Source: Candidatus Bathyarchaeota archaeon
Lineage (GTDB): Archaea; Thermoproteota; Bathyarchaeia; TCS64
Reading direction: 5' to 3'
DNA length: 35,098 nt
Assembly (NCBI GenBank): GCA_026014815.1
Contig: JAOZHP010000045.1
Location: forward strand, 1 to 35,098
Below the pieces are notes generated by a model. The model searched no databases. It was not told the origin of the DNA and saw nothing but the letters and a program-made list of their open reading frames with translations. This document shows positions 24,544-31,453 of this stretch, one piece after another (within the stretch, counting starts at the first letter, position 1; the number at the start of each line of letters is the position of its first letter). Made by a program: the position numbers and the translations under genes.

Positions 24544-24960
24544 TTAGTAGCGGCTGTGACCCCAGTACCTGTCTGTTGTCTCGTAGAGCCGTTTCATTCC
24601 GCTGCGCTCCACCGCTGCCTCGATCTCTTCCTGTGCCATTTCAAGGATTGCCGCCTCATCGACGGTTTTCACTTCACGGTTCTTCATGAGTATCTTGCCG
24701 TCAACGATGACGGTGTCCACGTCGTTACCGTTAGCGAAGTAGGTCACTTTGTCCACAGGCATGTTCAATGGGTAGAGGTGAGGCTTCTTCATGTCGACAA
24801 GGATGATGTCTGCTTTCTTGCCTCGCTCCAGAGACCCTATAAGGTGACTTAGCCTGAACGCCTTGGCTCCGTCGATGGTTGTCATCTCAAGGGTCTTGTC
24901 TGGTGGCAGTATTTTGCTGTCTCTGTAGTGGCGCCGGTGGTACCTCATAGCTTGGAACAT
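24544..24960 (-). pseudogene. truncated amidohydrolase, C-terminal third only
   Basis: The 138-residue frame equals only the end of a chlorohydrolase/SsnA-type amidohydrolase: MFQAMRYHRRHYRDS, LEMTTIDGAKAFRLS, GSLERGKKADIILVDM and DTVIVDGKILMKNREV are the usual last domains. The catalytic HxH, Glu/His and Asp motifs are missing and no matching frame is present upstream. The truncation point lies about 110 bases from an AT-rich foreign-looking gene. A TTTATATAA box about 20 bases before the internal ATG could allow expression of the fragment, but enzymatic function is excluded. Confidence 0.65.
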
Positions 24961-25060
24961 GTGCCTGATTATATTATATAAATACCTTAAACAAAGTCCA
25001 CATAAGAGCGCGTTGACGACCTAGACACGGCGCAGATACGGCACAACTGCATCACTGCTT

Positions 25061-25071
25061 GCGGGCGCGCA
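25061..25071. repeat. CG-rich element GCGGGCGCGCA
   Basis: A CG-rich run containing GCGCGC directly next to the stop codon of the AT-rich gene ending at 25072. On the gene strand it reads TGCGCGCCCGC, similar to TGCGCGC elements at 8608 and 9854. Confidence 0.35.
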
Positions 25072-26157
25072 TCATGGTCTAATGTCTAAAGTAGCTTTAT
25101 GTAATTTTTCAATAAACACATTAAAAATATTAATTACTTTTTCAACAGTTTTCTTATTCGCAAATACCGGTTCGTCAGGAGGTACTTTGTCTTGATTTAA
25201 CATACCTATTAGAGGCGATGTATGTACAATCTTATGCCTATATTGAATATGCTCCCTGATCTTTTCTAAAATTTGATTAGAAACATCTAAATCTATCCCA
25301 AATCTTATTCCATACCCTTTATTATATGCGTTTTTACAATCATCATAATTACCAAAGTCTATTATCCTGTATTCCAAGAGTTTCTCAGCTAATGTTTTAT
25401 TTTCTGACTTCGCTTCACTTTTTATTATATCCATTACCCGTTCTTTTCTTTGCCATGTAGAAAAAAACTTTTTTTCAAGCTCATCATAATTTGGTGTAAA
25501 TCCTTCTCCTGTAAGTTCAATAAAACGATTCTGTGTATATGCTTCAAAACCTGTAGTTAATATAACTATAATCATATTTGAGACCACAGTTTCAAAAATA
25601 TAGCCCTCTTTCGAGGTTCCACTAAGTAAAATTTCAATGGCCTTCATGGTTCTTTTCCAAATTTGAATAGCAGTAGGGTTCAATGCACTTTTTCCTCCAA
25701 TCATAACTCGAAAATCTAAAACCTCTACATTTGAATCTCCTACTGTGTATATAGATCCATTCTCACCTACGAGAAGATCAAAATCTGCTTTCCTAGATGT
25801 TCCAGTTAAGAAAATTGGCTCACCTTCTAAAGCACCAATATGAAGACCAATATTTTCAGGAGACCAAGTCAGGAAAAATTGCAATGGTGAAATTCCTTTA
25901 AGTGGTTTTGCATCAACTGTAGCTATTCTAGTACCGGTTCCCGGAGATGCCATATAGAAATTAATATTAAAATTTTCATCCCTTTCCAATATGAAAACGA
26001 TTTTTCCAGTAATTATTTGTAATAAAATTCCCTTCTCTTTCGATTCATCCCAAAGCCTATCATATTTCCCTTTAAAACTATATGTACCTTCAGGGCGTTT
26101 CATTTGCTCTACTATTTTCTCTTTTATATCATCAGATATTCCCGGTAAATGAATCAA
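25072..26157 (-). CDS. HEPN-like protein with beta-rich N-terminal domain, foreign composition
   Basis: A 361-residue protein in strikingly AT-rich DNA compared with its neighbours. Residues 1-140 are strand-rich (GILLQIITGKIVFILERDEN, FFLTWSPENIGLHIGALEG) and suggest a jelly-roll or lectin-like sensor. The C-terminal half is helical and carries REHIQYRHKIVHTSP, where R307-x4-H312 fits the R-x4-6-H catalytic motif of HEPN ribonuclease domains. The TTG start follows GGTAGTGAT. It lies between a truncated amidohydrolase and short coding remnants, so it is probably an inserted gene; a defence or toxin role is inferred from the HEPN-like motif, not proven. Confidence 0.5.
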   Translation of the reverse strand: MIHLPGISDDIKEKIVEQMKRPEGTYSFKGKYDRLWDESKEKGILLQIITGKIVFILERDENFNINFYMASPGTGTRIATVDAKPLKGISPLQFFLTWSPENIGLHIGALEGEPIFLTGTSRKADFDLLVGENGSIYTVGDSNVEVLDFRVMIGGKSALNPTAIQIWKRTMKAIEILLSGTSKEGYIFETVVSNMIIVILTTGFEAYTQNRFIELTGEGFTPNYDELEKKFFSTWQRKERVMDIIKSEAKSENKTLAEKLLEYRIIDFGNYDDCKNAYNKGYGIRFGIDLDVSNQILEKIREHIQYRHKIVHTSPLIGMLNQDKVPPDEPVFANKKTVEKVINIFNVFIEKLHKATLDIRP

Positions 26158-26159
26158 TA

Positions 26160-26270
26160 TTAATCACTACCTATGCGCACGTGACGCATGAGGGAGATGC
26201 GGTAGGGGATGCCCTGGGTGTAGTACTCCTGAAGCAAGTCCCTGCCCCCCTCGGTGAGTTTGACTTCCAT
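26160..26270 (-). other. short frame upstream of the HEPN-like gene, possible remnant
   Basis: A 36-codon reverse frame (MEVKLTEGGRDLLQEYYTQG, then IPYRISLMRHVRIGSD) with host-like GC content. It ends 2 bases before the TTG of the AT-rich gene. It may be a leader ORF or the tail of a disrupted gene; a stop 7 codons upstream of the ATG prevents a longer frame. I see no family. Confidence 0.3.
26173..26189. repeat. inverted repeat ATGCG-CACGTG-A-CGCAT
   Basis: ATGCG and CGCAT arms enclose the palindrome CACGTG, within 16 bases of the start of the AT-rich gene. Together with 25061-25071 it brackets that gene in CG-rich symmetric sequence. Confidence 0.4.
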
Positions 26271-26322
26271 CAAGGCGCGATATCCTCTGTTTCACCATTG
26301 TATGGGGTTTATCACCGATTAA

Positions 26323-26574
26323 GTGTTACTTGGGTGTGACGCAAGTGCATCACCGCAAGAATTTAGGGAAGTGTTGCCGGCCCTGAAGCAAAGGACTCTT
26401 CGCTTAGCATCTCCTTTCGGTCAAAAAGAATGGAGTATCCTATACTCTGACGGTGGAGACGCATTCCTGTATCTCTATTATCATTTCATCGAAGTTCTCT
26501 CGGGGGAGTTCTCCTCTGATTTCCGTCTGAAATATTCAGGGTTTACTTGGGTAAGGGGTGGATTAAAACAATGA
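26323..26574 (+). CDS. hypothetical protein, 83 residues
   Basis: Frame beginning at GTG directly after an in-frame stop, encoding DASASPQEFREVLPALKQRT, then FGQKEWSILYSDGGDAFLYL and a basic end. Amino-acid composition is protein-like, but no family is recognised. The stop overlaps the next start (ATGA at 26571-26574), which favours a real two-gene unit. A decayed longer gene is the alternative. Confidence 0.35.
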   Translation: MLLGCDASASPQEFREVLPALKQRTLRLASPFGQKEWSILYSDGGDAFLYLYYHFIEVLSGEFSSDFRLKYSGFTWVRGGLKQ

Positions 26575-26846
26575 TTTTCACGTATATATCGTTGGGTCGA
26601 TGGTTCCAACGTGTTCCACCGGGTTCTTATAATAAAAAATCAATTGTAGTATCCCCGTTGAGCTTCATGAGTCGGTTTGAGTTAACGGGTATCTTCAAGG
26701 AAATGAGGTCGATGATCCATACAAAAAAGGAGTCTTTGAATACACATCTTCAAGAATCGTCCGACGAGAGCCTCTATAAGACCATGTGGAAGCTGTTTCA
26801 CTTGTCTTTCTGGCTGGGTATAATGATCGGTGCGGCTTTCTTTTAA
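26571..26846 (+). CDS. hypothetical protein with C-terminal membrane segment
   Basis: A 91-residue frame starting MIFTYISLGRWFQRVPPG, with a charged middle (MRSMIHTKKESLNTHLQESS) and a hydrophobic end (FHLSFWLGIMIGAAFF) that looks like a membrane anchor. GGGGTGG (26555-26561) lies about 9 bases before the ATG, and the start overlaps the stop of the previous frame by four bases. Function unknown. Confidence 0.4.
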   Translation: MIFTYISLGRWFQRVPPGSYNKKSIVVSPLSFMSRFELTGIFKEMRSMIHTKKESLNTHLQESSDESLYKTMWKLFHLSFWLGIMIGAAFF

Positions 26847-26961
26847 GGCGAAACCGGGAAAAAAGGCGTTGATCTATAGTATGTTTATCATCTACAAGTT
26901 AGGTTTAAGCGTCTTAACTGTGCGTCCTCAATCCCTTTAAAACCCTGATACTGCTTCTAGA

Positions 26962-27420
26962 ATGATGTCCAAGCCGAAGGCGAGGGATAGCATGGCTGGC
27001 ATCCTGGCAGCCATGATGCTGATGTGTTCTATTGCACTCCTTGCCGGTTGCGTGATGTGGCTAAGTTTGAACCCTGCATTCTCACTCGGCTACGACCCCG
27101 ACGACCCCAATATGTTATTCAAACCCAGGTCAGGTCCATTAGCGGTAACAATGGAAAATACTACGGATTCGGTTCCCGAAGTCCCACCTGAGCCCAGTCT
27201 AAATCAAACAATATCTGTGCTTGAATCCAGAGGCTGCACAGTTGTGAAGTATAACATGGATGAGTACCGGGAAGAGAACTGCAGATGGGTGGACAACGCA
27301 GCGTTCATCGAGATAGCTGCTGAGAATGAACTGGTCTTCCTACATATTAACGAGAAAAATGAGCCGGTCCTACTTGTACGAGTTAAGAAATCGTATGTAG
27401 CATGGCGTCAAACCGAATAG
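26962..27420 (+). CDS. membrane-anchored or lipoprotein-like hypothetical protein
   Basis: A 152-residue protein with an N-terminal hydrophobic segment (about residues 11-36) that contains LLAGC, which matches a lipobox, although the hydrophobic stretch continues past it. An extracytoplasmic proline- and acid-rich linker (SVPEVPPEPSLNQT) precedes a small domain with two cysteines. TTTAAAA at about 26936 is a possible TATA element. No family recognised. Confidence 0.6.
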   Translation: MMSKPKARDSMAGILAAMMLMCSIALLAGCVMWLSLNPAFSLGYDPDDPNMLFKPRSGPLAVTMENTTDSVPEVPPEPSLNQTISVLESRGCTVVKYNMDEYREENCRWVDNAAFIEIAAENELVFLHINEKNEPVLLVRVKKSYVAWRQTE

Positions 27421-27473
27421 ATACATATATCAAGCCTGAAACTCTGCAGTGAGATCACGTTTTGTACGCCAAA

Positions 27474-27496
27474 TAAACCACAATTTTAGTGGTTTA
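27474..27496. other. hairpin with 8-bp stem
   Basis: TAAACCAC and GTGGTTTA pair around a 7-base AT loop, followed by TTTTT near 27501, between two rightward genes. It could end the upstream transcript or form a leader structure. The surrounding gap (27421-27591) shows no convincing gene. Confidence 0.4.
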
Positions 27497-27591
27497 CCCA
27501 TTTTTGTGCCGACTTTTAATCATCCATTTTATAAACTACTATCGAGGTTAATTCTTGCGAATATCGCAAAGAAATATCGATCTGATCCACG

Positions 27592-27990
27592 ATGTCAGCA
27601 AAAAATACGTCGATTTTTGGCAAAATCCGTAAAGGAACCTACATCATAGCTGGCACAATGGCTTTAATCGCCGGGATAATCGGCATATTTCTCCCAGTGA
27701 TCCCAACGACTCCGTTCGTGTTGCTTGCCTCGGCGTGTTACCTCCGTGGCTCACAGCGACTGCATGAATGGATACTGGCACATGAATGGTTCGGAGACAC
27801 CATAAGAAACTATGAGGCGGGAAAGGGCCTCAAGAAAGCTACGAAGATCAAAGCAATCTCGTTGATGTGGCTCGCGATACTAGTATCCGCCATCTACTAC
27901 GTGGAAAGCATGTATGTAAAAGCCGCGATGGGCGTAGTCTCCGTGGCTGTAACTGTCTATCTTCTCAATTTGCCTATCGTCAAAGATTAA
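27592..27990 (+). CDS. DUF454 (YbaN) family membrane protein
   Basis: A 132-residue protein matching DUF454: an N-terminal membrane region with GIIGIFLPVIPTTPFVLLAS, then ACYLRGSQRLHEWILAHEWFG and YEAGKGL, the hallmark stretch of the family, and two further membrane helices at the C-terminus. Function of the family is unknown. Full length and intact. Confidence 0.85.
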   Translation: MSAKNTSIFGKIRKGTYIIAGTMALIAGIIGIFLPVIPTTPFVLLASACYLRGSQRLHEWILAHEWFGDTIRNYEAGKGLKKATKIKAISLMWLAILVSAIYYVESMYVKAAMGVVSVAVTVYLLNLPIVKD

Positions 27991-28083
27991 GTTGCACTAT
28001 ACACCATTTATTACTATAGTGAAGTATCCTTAACATCTTAAATCACCCCATGACGGGATAGTTTTCAGGCGTAAGAAAAGGTA

Positions 28084-28148
28084 ATGAGGCGGTGTTTCAA
28101 AGCACTGGTTAGAACCACGCCCGGCTAGTAACCTCATAAAAGCTAGCC
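28084..28148. other. structured intergenic sequence between convergent genes
   Basis: ATGAGG (28084-28089) pairs with CCTCAT (28132-28137), enclosing GGTT/AACC; a further inverted repeat GGCTAG (28123-28128) / CTAGCC (28143-28148) overlaps. Placed between the 3' ends of a rightward and a leftward gene, it may be a bidirectional terminator or a small structured RNA. Confidence 0.35.
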
Positions 28149-28169
28149 CAACACGTCCTACACATATTT

Positions 28170-29354
28170 CTATACAAGCTCAAGCAAGGCAACCGGTTCA
28201 CCGTTCAACAGATAGACCCGAGGCATCATAGGGTTCAGATGGTTCAGCAGGCTGTAAGTCATCCACCCCGCCGTGTTCGCTGTCTCGTATAGATTGTTTT
28301 CCCCAGACTCGGCTATCACTGTTACCTCGGTTCCTTTCTCGGCTGTTACACCTGTGATGTCCATGAGGTAATGGTTTAGGCTTACTGAGCCGAGGCTAGG
28401 CTTTATTTCTCCATCCACCAGTATCTTGCCCTTGTTCGCCATCTCACGTGGAATGGCATCATAGAATCCCAAGTGGAGAGTGCCTATCCTCATCCTTTTA
28501 GGGGCGACGAACCTGCCCCAGTAGGTAACGGATTCTCCTTCCTCGACCCACTTGGTGTACTCGATACGTGCCTTCAGCTGGAGAGACTGCCTCAGCTCTA
28601 AGCCACTTTCTGCATCATTTGGCTCGGGGTAGACGCCGTATAGGCTCATTCCTGGACGCACCATCTCAAGCCACCCAGCAGGGTTATGGAACACGCTGTC
28701 GCTGCTGCTCATGCTCCTGAACTGTACTTTGATTCCTCTCGCCTTAAGCTCCTCATCAACATCCAGCAGCCTCTTTAAAGCGGTCTTGTCTTCCTCTGGT
28801 CGCTGTTGAAAAGTTGAGAATATACCTATTACATTGAGGTGTGGAAGTTTGCTGATTTTCTCGATGAGGTCTGCGGCCGACGTGTATTTGACACCGATGC
28901 GGTTCAATCCGGTATCCACTTTGACGAAGACTTTTGTCTCCTTTTCCTGTTTCGTCGATGTTTCGCTGAGCTTCTCCGCGGCTTCAAGTGTGTACACTGT
29001 CTGTGTGATGTTTTTCTCAACGACGTTCTTGTACTGGGCATCGGTGAAGAGAACATCCATGTTGAGAACGTTGCACTTGAATCCTTGCTCTTTGATCATC
29101 TCGGCCTCCTTGAGTTTGGCAACCATCACCCAGTTCACGCCCTGAGACTCAAGGTACGCCACGATAGGGATGAGACCATGCCCGTATGCGTTGTTCTTAA
29201 CCACAGGCATAACCTCGACGCCTACGCGTTCTCTAATGTTCTGAAGATTGTATCCTATATGGTCAAGGTTGATCTCAAGCCAGCTTGTATACCCAAGTGT
29301 CTTCTCTATTATCTCATCTGGGCTTGGTTGACCTGCGAAGAATCTCTCTGACAT
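28170..29354 (-). CDS. alanine-racemase-like PLP enzyme with altered catalytic site
   Basis: A 394-residue fold-type III PLP protein matching alanine racemase over its whole length. The PLP lysine is K53 in PVVKNNAYGHG, and KVDTGLNRIGV and MVRPGMSLYG are conserved. The second catalytic residue of alanine racemase, the Tyr in GYADG, falls at GFYDA (296-300), giving Phe at that position, and the usual MD pair becomes SVSLNH (323-328). The enzyme may be a decarboxylase-like or other racemase rather than true Alr. Archaea lack D-Ala peptidoglycan, so a D-amino-acid metabolic role fits the nearby D-aminoacylase. Confidence 0.75.
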   Translation of the reverse strand: MSERFFAGQPSPDEIIEKTLGYTSWLEINLDHIGYNLQNIRERVGVEVMPVVKNNAYGHGLIPIVAYLESQGVNWVMVAKLKEAEMIKEQGFKCNVLNMDVLFTDAQYKNVVEKNITQTVYTLEAAEKLSETSTKQEKETKVFVKVDTGLNRIGVKYTSAADLIEKISKLPHLNVIGIFSTFQQRPEEDKTALKRLLDVDEELKARGIKVQFRSMSSSDSVFHNPAGWLEMVRPGMSLYGVYPEPNDAESGLELRQSLQLKARIEYTKWVEEGESVTYWGRFVAPKRMRIGTLHLGFYDAIPREMANKGKILVDGEIKPSLGSVSLNHYLMDITGVTAEKGTEVTVIAESGENNLYETANTAGWMTYSLLNHLNPMMPRVYLLNGEPVALLELV

Positions 29355-29427
29355 ACTCTGGTAATGCCTTTGTCTAGTAGAAAAAAGTAATCAATCACTC
29401 ATCGGATGCTACACCGTGCTGCCACAT

Positions 29428-29511
29428 ATGGGGCATAGAAGGTAACATACACCCCATTTGATGCAGTTTGTCCTATAGGTAACTGTTTTATGGGTCATCC
29501 ACAAACCCATA
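29428..29511 (+). promoter_or_regulatory. leader with two successive inverted repeats
   Basis: ATGGGG (29428-29433) faces CCCCAT (29452-29457); then TATGGGT (29489-29495) faces ACCCATA (29505-29511), 11 bases before the ATG of the GTPase gene. The repeated ATGGG/CCCAT theme suggests an operator pair or an RNA leader. Confidence 0.4.
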
Positions 29512-29522
29512 CTTGATGTTTT

Positions 29523-30851
29523 ATGGTTAGAAGAGCCTTAATCATGGGAGCCGCGGGAAGAGACTTCCATAACTTCAACACATTCTTCCGAGGCAACAAA
29601 GACTACGAGGTAGTGGCTTTCACGGCGGCTCAGATCAGTGAGCTTGACACAACAGCGGGAGTCGAGAAAAGGGTCTATCCACCTGAGTTAGCGGGACCTA
29701 TGTATCCTGATGGTATCCAGATTTACTCAGAGAAGAGACTGGAGACTCTCATCAATGAGTTGAACGTTGATGAGGTGTTCTTCTCGTACAGCGATGTCTC
29801 CGCACGATACCTCCACGATGAGGCAGCAAGAGCCCAGTCTGCCGGAGCTAGCTTCGTTCTACTAGGCCCAAAGGCGACGATGATAAAGCCGAACAAGCCG
29901 GTAATAAGCGTCTGCGCGTCACGTACTGGCAGCGGTAAGAGCCCCACCTCAAGGTGGCTAGTATCGCTGCTGAGAGACAAGGGTTACAGAGTCGTCGTCA
30001 TCAGACACCCGATGCCGTACGGTGACCTCGTCAAGCAACGGGTACAACGATTCGAGACTCACGAGGATCTAGATCTCCACGAGTGCACCATAGAGGAGAG
30101 GGAGGACTATGAGCCACACCTTGACCGAGGCGCCATCGTGTACAGCGGCGTTGACTACGCGGATATTCTTAAGAAGGCCGAGGAGGAGGCAGATGTCATC
30201 ATCTGGGACGGCGGCAACAACGATTTCCCCTTCTATGTTCCAGATCTTAACATCGTGATAGTTGACCCTCACAGGGCTGGCCATGAGCTCAGCTACTACC
30301 CAGGAGAGACCAACGTCCGCATGGCCGACATCGTGATCATAGCAAAGGTAAACACCGCTGATCCCTCCCAAGTCAACGTGGTCCGCGAAAACGTGACCAA
30401 GATAAACCCCCAAGCCAAAATAGTCAAAGCCAACATCACAATAAGCCTCGACGAGTCTGAGAATATCAGAAACAAAAAGGTGCTAGTAATCGAGGACGGC
30501 CCCACACTTACCCATGGAGAGATGAAGTACGGCGCCGCCACCATCATAGCCATGGAGGAAGAAGCAGACATAGTAGACCCAAGGCCCTACGCCAAAGGAA
30601 CAATCAAAGACATCTACGAGCTATATCCACACCTAGGAAAGATATTACCAGCTGTCGGTTACAGCGACCACCAGATCAAGGAACTTGAAGACAGCATCAA
30701 CGATGTGCCATGCGACTTAGTCCTCATGGGAACACCCACAGACCTAAGGCGATACATGAACGTGGACAAGAAGGTTCTCAGGGTCAGGTACGAGTTCCAA
30801 GAGATTGAGCCAGGGAGCCTCGGTATAGAGGTCCTCCAAACCCTCGAGTAA
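29523..30851 (+). CDS. COG2403 P-loop GTPase (cyclic 2,3-diphosphoglycerate-synthetase-like)
   Basis: A 442-residue protein of the COG2403 family. The N-terminal Rossmann-like part has MGAAGRDFHNFN (8-19) and FFSYSDV. The P-loop CASRTGSGKSPTSR is at 131-144, followed by VVVIRHPMPYGDL, DVIIWDGGNNDFPF and IVDPHRAGHE, which are the conserved blocks of the family. Related proteins include the cyclic 2,3-diphosphoglycerate synthetase of methanogens, but the family is broader and function here is not proven. Intact and full length. Its end lies 12 bases from the convergent paralogue gene. Confidence 0.8.
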   Translation: MVRRALIMGAAGRDFHNFNTFFRGNKDYEVVAFTAAQISELDTTAGVEKRVYPPELAGPMYPDGIQIYSEKRLETLINELNVDEVFFSYSDVSARYLHDEAARAQSAGASFVLLGPKATMIKPNKPVISVCASRTGSGKSPTSRWLVSLLRDKGYRVVVIRHPMPYGDLVKQRVQRFETHEDLDLHECTIEEREDYEPHLDRGAIVYSGVDYADILKKAEEEADVIIWDGGNNDFPFYVPDLNIVIVDPHRAGHELSYYPGETNVRMADIVIIAKVNTADPSQVNVVRENVTKINPQAKIVKANITISLDESENIRNKKVLVIEDGPTLTHGEMKYGAATIIAMEEEADIVDPRPYAKGTIKDIYELYPHLGKILPAVGYSDHQIKELEDSINDVPCDLVLMGTPTDLRRYMNVDKKVLRVRYEFQEIEPGSLGIEVLQTLE

Positions 30852-30863
30852 CCATTCAAATTG

Positions 30864-31223
30864 CTACTGGGGTGAATAAGGGTCCAGTTGACTCAGGACC
30901 TTCTTCGCTTTCCTTGATAACCGTAACCTGCAGCCACCTCGCCCGTAAACTCTGTTTAAGATACCCGATTTGACCAAGGTCTTCCGTTGCCTGTCATTGA
31001 AGTATTGTGTAGCCTTCTCGCCTTCCTCGATCTTCATCAGCTCGTCCTTGTAGAACTCGACTATGTTCCTGAAGCTCTGTTCATCTGGTGTAACGTCGTT
31101 ATCATTTTTCGGTCTGATTACATTGCTTGCTTCTGGTGTTGTTTTCAGCATCCTCTGTACGCCTAGCCAGTGACTCATCCATGGGAACATGAAAGACCTT
31201 AACAAGTGTAGTGGTGGCGTCAA
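30864..31223 (-). CDS. second member of the winged-helix-like paralogous family
   Basis: A 119-residue frame from TTG at 31223; ATG at 31151 (MLKTTPEASNV) is a likely alternative start. Residues from about 47 (DEQSFRNIVEFYKDELMKIE) to the end (YGRGGCRLRLSRKAKKVLSQ) align with the gene at 8900: F-x-N-x-V-x2-Y-x3-EL, R-x2-L-x2-SG, GRG and S-x2-A-x3-LS are all shared. The N-terminus differs completely. Length and arrangement suggest a DNA-binding winged helix; no known family name can be given. Confidence 0.6.
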   Translation of the reverse strand: MTPPLHLLRSFMFPWMSHWLGVQRMLKTTPEASNVIRPKNDNDVTPDEQSFRNIVEFYKDELMKIEEGEKATQYFNDRQRKTLVKSGILNRVYGRGGCRLRLSRKAKKVLSQLDPYSPQ

Positions 31224-31453
31224 TTTCCTAAAGCAGTCGAGGAAAGGCGCGATAAAAAGTCACCCATCCACGGTTTACATATATGCTTTTTTTGGGGTAA
31301 ATAATTAAAACACTGGTTATTCCCTCAAAAATTCATTGAAATATACACTTGCATTTTCACATATTTTTTGTTTGTGAGATTAAAACATAATATATTATTA
31401 GAAAATTGATCACTTTAAGAATAAAAGATATGATTTCGACTCACAAGATAAAT

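Noticed and set aside
26082-26339. Forward frame of 85 codons across the start of the HEPN-like gene
   Set aside because: It is antisense to the real reverse-strand gene start and has no recognisable features.
27449-27649. Forward frame of 66 codons before the DUF454 gene
   Set aside because: It runs through a hairpin and overlaps the real gene start in another frame, with no ribosome site or family signal.
26272-31254. Shared 11-mer AAGGCGCGATA at 26272 and 31244
   Set aside because: Many chance 11-base matches are expected in 35 kb, and the flanks do not align.
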